DNA of 64,000 nucleotides, taken from contig KQ965769.1 in the NCBI GenBank assembly GCA_001574975.1, forward strand, positions 186,001 through 250,000. Direction: 5' to 3'. The DNA is from Gonapodya prolifera JEL478 (lineage: Eukaryota > Monoblepharomycota > Monoblepharidomycetes > Monoblepharidales > Gonapodyaceae). The notes below the pieces were generated by a model. The model was not told the origin of the DNA. It did not search any database and was given only the letters and a program-made list of their open reading frames with translations. Below, piece by piece: positions 34,341-44,606 of the stretch. Within the stretch, counting starts at the first letter, position 1. Every line of letters starts with the position of its first letter. The position numbers and the translations under genes are program-made.

Positions 34341-34812
34341 TGATTAAAGAAAATTTTTCTTGTTCATCTCGGTAGTCACAAGCGGAAGTGTTCTCGCGGA
34401 TGTTCACTACTTGTGCAAACCACACCACTGCATCACGCTTTCAATGTTCCTTTTATAGCGACACTCAGCGTGGACAAACGTAGAGCCCAAAGCCCCATTT
34501 ACCCTCACGCATCTTTCACTGTGCTGGTCGACGATCACCAGCAAACAATACGTATAAACATCCAGCTTGCAAGATAATCAGTTCTCCCTGAACAGCAGCC
34601 CAGCACATCCAACTCTCCTGCTCTTAGTACTTCGTCTTAGCTCACCTCAGGATGAAGTTTGAAAGTGACGTCTGTATTAACGATCGTTTCTTTTTCACAA
34701 TGATAAAACACGTCAAAAACACCACGTGTCTCTGTCCACAAAAAGTTGTATTCCGGATGCAGATCCCCGCAGTCTGTCTGTTTCAACGTGATCAACGAAA
34801 ACGTCCCAGTAC
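34341..34812. other. Intergenic, no gene seen
   Basis: This lies between the unresolved small gene and the 3' end of PHF5A. It has an AT-rich start, no long open frame, no repeat and no RNA gene that I can see. Confidence 0.45.
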
Positions 34813-35449
34813 CTATTGGAAACCGCCACCTCCTCCGGACGCTTTGAAGCCGTACTTTTTCCGCTCATAGAAGAGGTCAGTCTTGGAAGACCCAAGATTG
34901 ATGATTTTTGGACACCCGTCACGCTTCAAAGTCATCCAACAGAAGTCCGCTGTGTCAATACCCGAACCACCACCTCCAAGCCCGTCAAAGCACCCACATC
35001 CTTCTCCTGGAGAGTGCACTCCTTACAGTAATACGCGTCCGAAATACCCGGTCCACCACAGATCACACAGCGGCCCTGATAAGAACCATAGTTGCATTCG
35101 TCGCAGATCCTCACGAGGATGTGGGGCTTTACGTAAGAGTCGCAGATGACGCATTTACCGTCGTCCTTGAGTCCGTTAGCGTGTGTGCGGAGGGGAGGCC
35201 GACGAGCAAATACCGTTGCGGGTTTTGTAAGTTTCTCAATCGAGAAATGGTGGCAAATAACGTGCTGAGGCTTACCTTCTCGCACAAGCGTCCGATTGCT
35301 GTGAAGATTACCGTTCCCGGTCCGACGTTTCAATGTCGATGGATGTGCATTGAGCTTTCAGCAGCTCGGCACTAGAACGTCGCAGAGCAGCACTCACCGA
35401 TTCCAGGCTGCTTGCGGCACATGACAAGGTCCGGGTGGTGCTTCGCCAT
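34813..35449 (-). CDS. RDS3: PHF5A/Rds3, SF3b splicing-factor subunit
   Basis: Four exons (35398-35449, 35276-35298, 34998-35165, 34813-34923) give 117 residues against the usual 107-110. The protein is a zinc-knuckle core subunit of SF3b in the U2 snRNP and is almost invariant in eukaryotes. Seen here are [74 protein letters not shown] and [20 protein letters not shown]. Two oddities stand out. In the usual CEKCDGKC motif this gene reads CEK-DDGKC, so one zinc-ligand Cys is replaced by Asp exactly at an exon junction; no other acceptor is available. The C-terminus ends [10 protein letters not shown], a short Gly extension. Otherwise it looks intact. Confidence 0.95.
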
Positions 35450-35611
35450 CGCTGCAATTACAGTTGCTGCGCACAGAATTCCGCATCCAAATCAGCGTGC
35501 CAGTTTTATTGTACAACTCTCGACCATTTGAAGAGCGACCGACTTACCCGCCAGCGCGAACCATGCAGCATTTAAGTCGATCTACAGCTCAGTCTACAAA
35601 ACACATGCATC

Positions 35612-37607
35612 CTACGTATTATTCGCCTCTGGGGCAGCAAAGTACCTCGCGACCTCCTCCCCCACTCGCTTTCCTTCTCTCGCACCGCCATGAGCATACC
35701 CGATCCCATCCTCGGGTCCTGCAGTCCACTCTCCTGCAAAGCGTAGCGTACCGACCGTCCCGGTGCTTGGAAGGATGGCTCGTAGGTTGGGGAGTAGAGT
35801 TTCGGACAGGGTTGAGACTGGCGCCGCGGCGTAGGAGCCGAGACTGAGCGGGGAGGAGATCCATGATGTGGACAGGACGTGCGTCGGGGTAGGTACCTGG
35901 GCGAGTGGAAGGATTAAGGAAATTGAAGTCAATACAAAACATGAGAAAGCGCGGCCGTGTCAAAAAGTATCCCATATCTGACGACGCACCTTATCCTCCC
36001 CGTAACACTTGCGCAACGCCTCGACTGACCTCCGGGCCGCCTCTTCCGGATCCCTCTCCACTGCCCTGGCAACATCACCCCAGCAGAACCCCACCAGGGC
36101 ATGCAACCGCTCGCCCACGTGGTCATCCGGGTAGGGCTCGGTAAGCCCCAAAGCCTCCGCCACGAGAAACGACGCCGGAAAGTCCCTCGGTGGCCGGGTG
36201 TGCGTGGTTTCGAGGACGAGATCGATCCCGCCGGCGCCAGGCGTCCAGAAGCGGTGCGGGAAGAGGAGAATGAGCTTGGAGAGGGTTCCTCGACCGAGGA
36301 CGGACAGGGCGGATGTGAAGGCGGTGGGAAGAGGAGGGTGGAATGTCACGAGGCGGGAGAGAAGGACTGTGTGCGGGAAGGTGCATATAACGTGGTCTGC
36401 CTGGATCAGGGACGGTCATAATCATTTTCGCTTTGCGCCTAGGCAAGAGTTGCCCGTGGTCCAGCTCACCGTCCAGACTGTTCCGTCTTTCGTCCTCACA
36501 GAGCATCCATCTACAGCTCCGTACATGACCTCCTCGACATGCGCTCCAAACTGGACGGGAACGGATTCAAGAGCTGCGTAGCGCTTGACGACAGACGCGA
36601 GACCGCCTTCGACGGTGGCGTATTCGGAGCCTGTGGGTGAGTTGCCTGGGGAAGGCGGAGTGAAGTGAGAGATTTGATCGAATTAGAAGACGAAAAGGGA
36701 TAGAAGTGAAGAAACACGATATGCGACATCTGGCTGGGGTGCAACATTCCGGATAGTGACTGGCAATTCTTCTCGTGGGGATGTTTCTCTCGATCTTCCT
36801 TGCCATGGCGAGTGTATGTGGCACTCCTCACCCAATATTGGGTTCTCCCGCTGCCACAACTTATCCTTCCTGACATAATCACCCGTTGCGTTATATCTCC
36901 CCGAACGGCGACTCACCAATTTCCTCGAACTCCAAACTGGATACCTCCTCAAACGGCAACCCATCGTTTGGTTCTGTCGCTGCCTTCATCCGTGCGAGTG
37001 TAAGCCAATCTATACCCAGTACTTCGCCGTCTCCGCTGTCTCTATCTCTCAGTCCAGCCTCCTCCTGGAGCTTCTCGTCCAGAAGCTCAACAGCTTGAGC
37101 GAGCGACCTTCCGGGAGCTCCGAACTCGGCACGTACTCGCATCAGAAGCTTCGCCGCACGATCTGAGGCTCGAGCAAAGTCAGCCTGGGGGATGGGTTGA
37201 AATGAAGGATACGCAAAGGCGTCACTGATCTCCTCTGCAGCCGTTTCTGTCGATTCATCGACACCATCGGGTAGTTCAGAGCCCTGAGCGTCGTTTGTCG
37301 ACCTGTCCGACGCCCCTTTGAACTTCGCGCCGACCTCTTTCACCATATGGACAAGGGCATTGTTTGAGAACCCTGTCACCCAGGCTCCACCGAGATCGAA
37401 GGGGCCTGGCGGGCACGGGAGCTCCTCAGGCGTTGACGTTTTCAGACGACCTCCGATTCTGTGCGATGCTTCCAGGACTGCGACGGTTGGGCGAGGCAGG
37501 AGTTGCGACGTTGCGCGAAGAAACGATGCGGCAGCCGAGATGCCAGAGATGCCTGCGCCGAGCACAAGCAGAGAGAAACGCGAAGAGTCCGTCAGCGTGG
37601 GCGACAT
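35612..37607 (-). CDS. Flavin-containing amine oxidase
   Basis: The FAD-binding Rossmann motif is near the N-terminus: LLVLGAGISGISAAASFLRA, then VLEASHRIGGRLKT. The middle holds DLGGAWVTGFSNN. Later exons carry GSEYATVEGGLASVVKRYAA (the GG motif), ICTFPHTVLLSRLVTFHPPL, and at the end TLRFAGEWTAGPEDGIGYAH and GGAREGKRVGEEV, the family's C-terminal FAD signature. Exon 1 is 36917-37607 and the last frame stops at 35612-35614. The family oxidises mono- or polyamines, or histone lysines. The piece DKLWQRENPILG near 36860 belongs here, but the join from exon 1 is not resolved, so one exon border or a frameshift remains open. Its upstream flank resembles the flank of the 39.5 kb gene, so the two share a duplicated segment. 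Confidence 0.82.
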
Positions 37608-37708
37608 GGAATCCGTGAACGAACAGGGCGGATGAATGAGGTAACTTAACCGCTCGACCACTGCGCTCTGCTTCCTGCTTTCCTTGTTGAATTGAAACAA
37701 CAATACAC

Positions 37709-39252
37709 TCAAGCGATAGCGCTACTTTTAATCGAAACTCCCCCTTTGGAGTGTTTTACACCCGCTGACACACGGTTATCATCAGGTTTACGTCGCCATC
37801 TGATCATGACACCAAGATTGTCTCGAAGTGTCGAGCTCGAGTGCACCAGACTCAGCATCGTCAGTCCTGCATCCGCTGGATGGTGCGTCTCTGTCACTAC
37901 CTCGTACACGATCCCTCCGGCCGAGTAGACACCCCACGTTCTATAAAACATTATAGCAACAAATAAGCACGTAACAGCGAACTGAAGCTCGACCACCGAG
38001 TTGTTCTTTGACCCGTCGACGTGCTTTGTCACGGAAGCGTTTCGCAGAGTCGCCCTTATGCTGTGAATCTTCCAAGCAATTGGAATGTAGCTGAAAATTG
38101 GAGCAGACATTTATGTGACTGCGAAAGGAATGGCTAAAAATGCCGTTACACTCCTGGCGGTGGGATCACGAACTGAGAAGTTGCCAGTACACAGTTAGCA
38201 TCCCAAAGGTTTAGATTGTTAGCTTGCGTTTTTGGCAAACGCTTCTGTCAGGGGGTGCGGGCGAGGGTGGCTGAGTGGGGCCGTGAGCACGCGGAGGGCG
38301 TGAGGGAGACGAGTACGAGAGTGAACCGAGAGAGGGAGAGCCGAGAGGTCACGCCAAGTGACCGGAGAGACGAGCGAGACGAGGGGACGAGATGAGCGAG
38401 CGAGAGTGAGGATCGAAGTCGGAACTTATTTTGTAGCAGTTTACATTCATTTATAAATCGCCAGATTCTAGTTTACGCTAAGAGGGTGAAGTCCAACAGC
38501 TGGGTGAAGTCCAAAAGCTTCCGGATTTGATGAATCGTGGTGCAAAGGTTGGCCACAGCAACTTGCGAGGGAGCTCGCCCAAGCCCCTCGCACTTCCCAA
38601 CGCCAATATCAGTATAAAACAAAGGAAATGTACCATTGTTTCGGGATGCTGTTGTCCTCCATCGAGGAATGCGATCGGGATGAATACGAAAACACAATAT
38701 ACGCAGTAGTAACATATTATTTGCTTGTGGGTCGCGAGCTCGTACTTCCGCATTCTCACGACAATGTTGTATCGCTCCAACCCTACAGGAGACGGCTTGA
38801 AGTTAAAGCATTTGCTGCAGAACGAGGACTTGAGTGACACATTACCTATTTGAAAAATTGCAACGAGCGTGAGTACACTCGAAATCCCAACCATGTACGA
38901 TTCCAAGTTGCACCGCCATTTTTCCACGGGGTCTACGCCCTCGATAAATCTCACTGTCAAGGAAACAAGCGCTATGACCAAAAGCAGTGTCTGAGACGTG
39001 AAGGGACTCAGGTAGATGACGTTCAGTGGCGTACGGATGTCCTACCAAGTGTTGAACGAGAAAATATAAATAATTTCTCCAGGCGGAATATCGTCGCAGA
39101 ACTTGACGGGCCGGCGCACAGCTCACCTTCGTTCGCACGAAGTTTGCCCCGAGTACTGCCATCGCCAAAACCCCGAACGAGATGATGACGAGGAGGATAG
39201 CACCTCAAGTCTGCTGCGCATGAAGATCCGACGGTGAAAGTTCATTTGACAT
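37709..39252 (-). pseudogene. Seven-helix membrane protein (GPCR-like), copy A, with in-frame stops
   Basis: Predicted helices in order: GAILLVIISFGVLAMAVLGA; WRNYLYFLVQHLTLLLVIAL; ESYMVGISSVLTLVAIFQIG; a turn with RYNIVVRMRKYELATHKQ; CYYCVYCVFVFIPIAFLDGG; APIFSYIPIAWKI; FVAIMFYRTWGVYSAGGIVY; then LTMLSLVHSS followed by a short amphipathic stretch LRDNLGVMIRWR like a GPCR helix 8. The third loop TLRNASVTKHVDGSKNNS joins helices five and six. Introns GTAGGA near 39040 and GTAATG near 38850 restore phase. Two in-frame stops (near 39206 and 38109) and a large intron holding a GA-rich stretch (38290-38420) argue that this copy is dead. I do not recognise the receptor class. Copy B lies just upstream on the same strand. 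Confidence 0.6.
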
Positions 39253-39491
39253 GCAGATGCGTGTTGCGTGATCGATCAATGTAGCACCCAGGCAGCCAAG
39301 GACCGTTGCGTAAATGATCTTTCTATCCTGGACGGCATTCGTCAGCAATGCACAAGGAGAAAGAATCGAGGAGAGTCTGTCGACGTGAGTGACATGAAAC
39401 CCGCATACGAAAAAGGACGGGTGAATGCTGCATAAACCGCAACGCTCCACCACAGCAGCCATTCTCCTTTTTGAAATGAAGCAGCGATACG

Positions 39492-40470
39492 TTAGGCGAC
39501 AGAGCTACTCTGAATCGGTACTCCATCATTTGCCCCTTTGAAAACTATATCTTCCGAAGGCTCACTTCTATCCGTCGTACTTCGCCATCCGATCATGATG
39601 CCGAGATTCTTTCGCAGTGACGCGTCAAGTGCTCTCACCAACACAATATCAAAGCTCGAGCGCACCAGACTGAGCATCGTCAGCCATGTATCCGCTGGAT
39701 GGTGCGTATCTGTCACCATCTCGTAGACCACACCGCCCACACCGTAGACACCCCACGTTCCGTAAAACACAATTGCAACAAGCAATGACGTTGTCGGATA
39801 CTGAAGTTCAATCAAGGAGTTGTTCTCTGATCCGTTGATGTGCTTCGTCACCGAAGCGTTTCTTAGAGTCGCCCTCATTCTGAGAATCTTCCAAGCAATC
39901 GGTATGTAGCAGAAAATTGGAGCCAAAATGGACGTGATTGTCAACGGCATGACCAGAATTACCGTGATGCCCTTGGCGATCGGATCGCGAACCAAGAAGT
40001 TACCAGTACACAGCTAATGAATTCGGCATTTGTCAGCTGGCGTTAGCCAAAGCACGCAAGAAGCGCATTGCCACTTATACACAGCGGAAACACACCATGG
40101 CTCCAGGATGCCGCAGTCCCCCAGCGAGTAGTGTTATTGGCACGCATCCGAAAACGCAGTAGACCCAGTAGAAATACATTAAGCGCTTGTGGGTCGTAAA
40201 CTCGAACTTTTTCATTCGCACGACGATGTTATATTGTTCCCACCCTAGTGGACACAACATACTACATGTAAGTCGCTCCGTGTACCAAATGAAACGATTT
40301 TGTGGTTCACACTACCAATATGAACTATTGCTGTGAGCGTGAGCCCGCTAGAGATCCCAACCAGGTGCGATTCGAAGTCGCACTGCCATTTTTCCACGTG
40401 TTTGTTACCCTGGATAAGCCTCACTGTCAACGAAAACAGCGCTGTGACCGTCCCAGGAGACGAAGGACTG
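39492..40470 (-). CDS. Seven-helix membrane protein (GPCR-like), copy B, 5' truncated
   Basis: This is a close relative of copy A in the same exon order: SLTVRLIQGNKHVEKWQCDF and HLVGISSGLTLTAIVHIG; WEQYNIVVRMKKFEFTTHKR and YWVYCVFGCVPITLLAGGL; then LCTGNFLVRDPIAKGITVIL, TITSILAPIFCYIPIAWKI, SLLVAIVFYGTWGVYGVGG and HHPADTWLTMLSLVRSSFDI. It ends with RALDASLRKNLGIMIGWR and a Ser-rich tail to TAG at 39492. Introns near 40310 and 40090 keep phase. The first two helices are missing: the match to copy A stops at about 40456, where an inverted fragment begins. So this copy is truncated by rearrangement although its remaining exons are open. It would be a plasma-membrane receptor-like protein if whole. 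Confidence 0.6.
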
Positions 40471-40659
40471 ACTCTACTGAGTCTTGTCATTCCGAGTTTT
40501 GATATTGTGCTAGTTACTGCACTTGACGCGTCATTACGAAGGAATCTCGGGATCATGCTCGGATGGCGAATGAACTCAGATGGCGGTATTAGAGAATCTG
40601 AGGGAGGCAAAAGGAGTTACAAGGGGCCAGCAAATAGTGGAGTGCAGAATCGAAAGTAG
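40450..40659 (+). pseudogene. Inverted C-terminal fragment of the seven-helix family
   Basis: On the plus strand the frame reads LTLLSLVIPSFDIVLVTALD, ASLRRNLGIMLGWRMNSDGG, then a Ser/Gly/Lys tail to TAG at 40657-40659. This matches the last exon of copy B (LTMLSLVRSSFDIVLVRALD) in the opposite orientation and joins directly to the truncated 5' side of copy B. Only the final helix and tail are present. Confidence 0.75.
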
Positions 40660-40719
40660 TTCTTTAACTTAATGCATTGTTGTAACGCAACAAAAACATG
40701 GTGGAGCCAAGTCAACAAT

Positions 40720-41965
40720 TCAAGTCACCAACATCCAAGGTACAAAAAAGGACACGTACCATAACCCGCCGTCAAAATGTGCGTCCTCGAGATACCTCCA
40801 AGTCGGGCTTTGAGCTCCGAGTACGTCGCCGCCGACGGGCTTGCTGTAATTTCAGCGGCACGTTGAGCGCGCTCAGAAGGCGAGAGAGGAGGTCCTTGGC
40901 CGTTCAGGTAGTGGTCGACGAACCAGATCATCGACTTGGTTTCTAGTCCTCTGAAGGAGTTGACGTGTTATGTGGTTGAGGTTAGAACGATGACTCTGTG
41001 CAGATGGAAGAAAATGGTGGACTCACAATCGCTCTGCATTTCGTAGGTACGAATCATACCCGTCCGGGTAGTACCGTAGGTCTGTAACTGGCTAATACAA
41101 CCCTTTCATTGCGCCCCACACCAGTGAGGTCGGAGTGCGACAACTTACATAGACGAGAAGCTGGTGGCAAATCTTGACTCTGGACCGCCCATCACTAAGA
41201 GCAAGCGCGACAGCGGCAGCGAAGTTACCGCCAGCGGAGTCACCCCCGACAGCTAGTCGATTGAGTGAAGTACTCTGTCAGCAATCGGGGCATGTACAAA
41301 GCTCGTAGCTGACCATGGCACACACCGATTCGGGTACTGTCAACTCCCAAAGCAGCAGCGTTACTGTACACCCATTCAACGGCTTCCACACAGTCGTGTA
41401 CGGGTGTCGGGTAGGGGAACTCCGGCGCCAGATGATACTTTTGCAAAACACACACCAACACAAGAAGCCAGAGACTCAACCAATCCATTCTCGACTCCTC
41501 AAGCAAAAACTTACATCCACACTAACAACGACCCACCCCGCACCGGTCGTGTACCGCGTCGCCTGCGCCTCGTGCGTGTCCGTGGTGCCCACGACGAACC
41601 CCCCGCCGTGGACGTAGACGTAGACGAGTGCAGGAAAGGTGCCTGCGGACTTAGTTTCGGGGGTGTAAATCCGGCAATCGATGGTCCCGGCGGGGTGGCT
41701 GACCGCGATCGGAACGTTGCAGACCGAACCGACGGGATCGCTTTTAGCGCGGGGTTGTGCGGTGACGTACAAACACACTCTGTCGGAAATTGAAATGGTG
41801 TGGTGGAACGAGGATGGCTCACATTCGAAGACCTTTCTCGCAGCAAGGTGGGATTTCGCCTGCCAGATGGGTTTCACGTTCAAGCGCTTGGCTTGGTCGA
41901 GATCGGCCTGGACACGGGCGTTGAGGGGAGCGGAAGGAACTTTGGGAGACGGAATGGGCGCTCAT
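40720..41965 (-). pseudogene. HSL-type alpha/beta hydrolase lacking its 3' end
   Basis: Exons on the minus strand read DQAKRLNVKPIWQAKSHLAA; IDCRIYTPETKSAGTFPALV with the oxyanion motif HGGGFVVGTTDTHEA; YHLAPEFPYPTPVHDCVEAV; the nucleophile motif AVGGDSAGGNFAAAVALALS; PVTDLRYYPDGYDSYLRNAE; and KSMIWFVDHYLNGQGPPLSP running to SRTHILTAGYG. These are the signatures of hormone-sensitive-lipase-type esterases. The exon that should carry the catalytic Asp and His is absent: after a GTACGT donor near 40752 the sequence runs into the rearranged seven-helix fragment. No ATG in frame was found at the 5' end either (a TGA precedes at about 41962). It is therefore probably a remnant, cut by the same event that inverted the neighbouring fragment. 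Confidence 0.65.
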
Positions 41966-41989
41966 GACTGCGCGTATGTAGTTGGATTA

Positions 41990-42347
41990 TGATATCAAGT
42001 GACACGTTAAAATGTGGGCCGTATGACTTCACGTTGCCATTCCAAGAGCCCTAGGTTTGAAGAGACAATGCTCGCCGCACAGTGCAGCTCTCTTTAATTC
42101 TGTCCCGCCTGGACTGGAAATCAGAGAGCTCACGACTCGGTGTTTAAAAAGTGTTTTCGATTTCTGTACATGCAAAGCAAGGGCTAAAAAAGGGGGCAAT
42201 ACATACAGCGAAAAAAAAAACACGACCGAAACAATAGTACGTTACGCAGCAAACCCAAACCCAAAACCGTAAACCGTCCCCCGTCTCTCCCGGCATCACA
42301 CTTCCTCTCTCACTCTGCCGAGAAACATGCTTCGTACTCAGACCGCT
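41990..42347. other. Intergenic, no gene seen
   Basis: This lies between the 5' side of the hydrolase remnant and the 3' end of the BTG gene. It contains an A-run near 42210 and nothing that codes convincingly. Confidence 0.4.
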
Positions 42348-43248
42348 TCACCGCGCGACCCACTCGTCGTCCCACGGGCTTGGCCCCGGGTCCATGCCCA
42401 TGCCACGGACCTCGACTTGCTGCCCGCCCATATCGCCCGGCGCCCACACCCCCAATGCGGCAGGAGGGACGCCCACGAGGTCTTGCGGAATAGAGCGGGA
42501 CTTGAGTGGCGCTGTGGGTGGGCGGGGCGACATGACGTCGGATGGTGCATGTGCGTGGACGGGTGTGGAGGAAGGAGGCGCCGAGATGGTGATCCCCCGG
42601 CCGGCGAGGCGGCGCTCGAATTCGAGGGCGGTCCGGCGCTCGAAGATGGGTGTTGGGGCGGTGCGGTCCGAGACGCGGTAGGTGACGGAGTAGGGATCTG
42701 GATGGTGAAGTGCAGTTGCAGTCAGGAACATGCAAGGGGGGGGAGGGGGCGGGGCGGGCAGGTGGCGGAAGGGTGGCAAGGAGGGGATAGTGACAAGGGT
42801 GGAAGGGTTTGTGAGTGCGGGCGATGGTGGGGAGAGCGATTTCCTCGATGGATGAGCACCATGCTGGGACTTCTTCCGCCAAACCCCCACCTCCACCCTC
42901 CTTTTCCACGGAAGAAAACTCACCAACCCACACCACCAACTCTCCTGGAAAACAGTCCAAGAGATCTTCCACCCTCCACTCCATCGCTCCCTTGGGATCG
43001 TCCTGCTCCATCTCCCTCTTGACCTCCTGTCCAGCCCTCAGAATCGCGGGGTCAGGGATGTGGTGAAAATTGGTCAAGCAGCGGTAAGCGGAGCCTCGTA
43101 AGGGTGCGTTTGGGTACCAGTGACCGGTGTACCGCGACGCGAGGACCCCAGAGAGTGTGTGGGCAAAACGGTCGGCCACAGTGGACGGGAAGCGGGTGGA
43201 GATGTAGCGGGAGAGGAAGTGAGAGGCGTGATGTATTTCTTCGTGCAT
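42348..43248 (-). CDS. BTG/Tob-domain antiproliferative protein
   Basis: Two exons (42924-43248 and 42348-42697) join in phase to 224 residues. The BTG domain fills the N-terminal 125: MHEEIHHASHFLSRYISTRF, ADRFAHTLSGVLASRYTGHW and YPNAPLRGSAYRCLTNFHHI (box A), then DLLDCFPGELVVWVDPYSVT and YRVSDRTAP (box B). BTG/Tob proteins bind the CAF1 deadenylase and promote mRNA poly(A) shortening, which slows proliferation. The intron falls exactly between WV and DPYSV of box B. The C-terminal 95 residues are Pro/Gly-rich without the PAM2 motif that I would look for in Tob proteins. The family is known mainly from animals but is present in some early-branching fungi. The gene looks intact. Confidence 0.88.
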
Positions 43249-43989
43249 GCGAGTGGGTGATTGGTGGATGCGAGTGATGAGTGATGGGATTGGGGACCGT
43301 GAGGATAGATATGGGTGGGAGTTGTGCAGCAGGGAAACGGGATGGGCACTCGGGGGAGTAACGATGGGTGTAGCGGTGAAAGAGATAGACTAGGGCGTAA
43401 CAAGGAGAGCAATTGAGCGGGCAAGAGATGGAGAGGGGCAAGTGAGGCTCATGTGTGGCAATCCAGGCAACCAATCCCATCGCCGTGGATCCACCCCGCC
43501 ATCGCGCGTACTCACTTCAGCAGCTACACTCCTAAGTCAGCGTAGACTCGGTCACCTGACTCGTCTGTTGTGCTGACAGCGACTGGACTCTTTGACCCTT
43601 TTTGTAACCTTTGACGGGAACTCGAAAACGGCTGCTTTTCGTAGAGACGGAAGCGACGGAGTGTGTGTTGCGAGTGCAATCGACTGCGTGTGTGTGTCTG
43701 TTTGGCGCGTCGATGCCTGTCGCATGTCACGGTTAGCAACAAGAAGGGTCGTTCCACACATCCGAGCTATGGACCGTGCGCACAACGATCTTGGCACTAA
43801 AGCTTACTGGTTAGGTAATCAAAGAAAGATGACAGAAAGTCAACAGTGTCTTTGAATGTGCTATGTGAAACTTAAGTGGCATTGTGGCGGTAGTGGGTCG
43901 GAAAAGGGACTGCTACCAATCTCAGCGAGAAAAGGTTTCAGCAAGACGTTTTACATGCGATTGATTCCGTGAGTGCACCCTGGGGAGTA
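43249..43989. other. Intergenic, no gene seen
   Basis: This lies upstream of the BTG gene. It has purine/pyrimidine skews near 43270-43460 and a few short open frames without domains. It probably includes the BTG promoter; I see no distinct element. Confidence 0.4.
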
Positions 43990-44372
43990 CAGTCGCCTCT
44001 CTCTAACTCGACTCTGCACAACTCGACTCTCTGCCTAAATCGTGTCAAAATCTTGCGGTTCATTAAAATTATATGTAAAACGAGGTATAACTCGATTCTC
44101 GATTCTCGTCTCCAAAATTGGTCAAAGTCGAGTTACAGAGTTTACTCACTTAGGGCTGGCCTTAAAATCACGACAAAACCACTCCAAGAGGCGCCTCGAC
44201 ATAGCCAAAGTCAAGTAAAGTACCCAACCACGTTGCCGATCCTGGACATCTGGAGCGGTGGATTGCCCGCAAGGTCACGAGATGACAAGAGTCAAAGGTA
44301 ACATCGTGGTCTGGTCGTGACCACTTCGACGCAAACCTTGGTTCCTACGGAAGAAAAAGTTAGAGGGGACTG
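43990..44372. mobile_element. Candidate pogo/Tigger-type MITE
   Basis: The left end CAGTCGCCTCTCTCTAACTC is preceded by TA. The right end, read on the other strand, is CAGTCCCCTCTAACTTTTTC. The match fits pogo-superfamily termini (CAGT plus CCTCTCTAACTCGA-like) with TA target sites. Inside, AACTCGACT-type motifs repeat near the left end and again inverted near 44130. The element is about 380 bp and non-coding. The right-hand target base pair reads TT rather than TA, so the ends are slightly decayed or the border is off by a base or two. Confidence 0.45.
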
Positions 44373-44606
44373 TTGCTGGGGTGCTGCGCCACAAACCAGT
44401 CCAACCCCATTCCAACACTCGGGAATCGATTCCCACGGTTAGCATTCAGTAACGGGGTCTCGGAATTGGCATCGTGGGCTTTTCTCACTTCGAATTCGCG
44501 TGTCATGTACACTTGTGTCAAGATCGCATCTCACTGATGAACAGTTTGAGCTATCGCTTCGTTTATAAATACACCATTTGCCACTAAAAATCGACCCAAA
44601 ATCAAT

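Noticed and set aside
37640-37700. tRNA-like piece CAGTGGTCGAGCGGTTAAG on the minus strand
   Set aside because: It has a perfect A-box but no anticodon or T arm follows that can fold, and the same region aligns with a non-tRNA segment near 39440.
38290-38420. GA-rich stretch as a possible regulatory or satellite element
   Set aside because: It is short, imperfect and lies in a large intron-like gap of a dead gene copy; nothing further supports it.
40302-40502. Plus-strand ORF across 40302-40502
   Set aside because: It is a mirror frame of copy B of the seven-helix gene, which shares clear helices with copy A.
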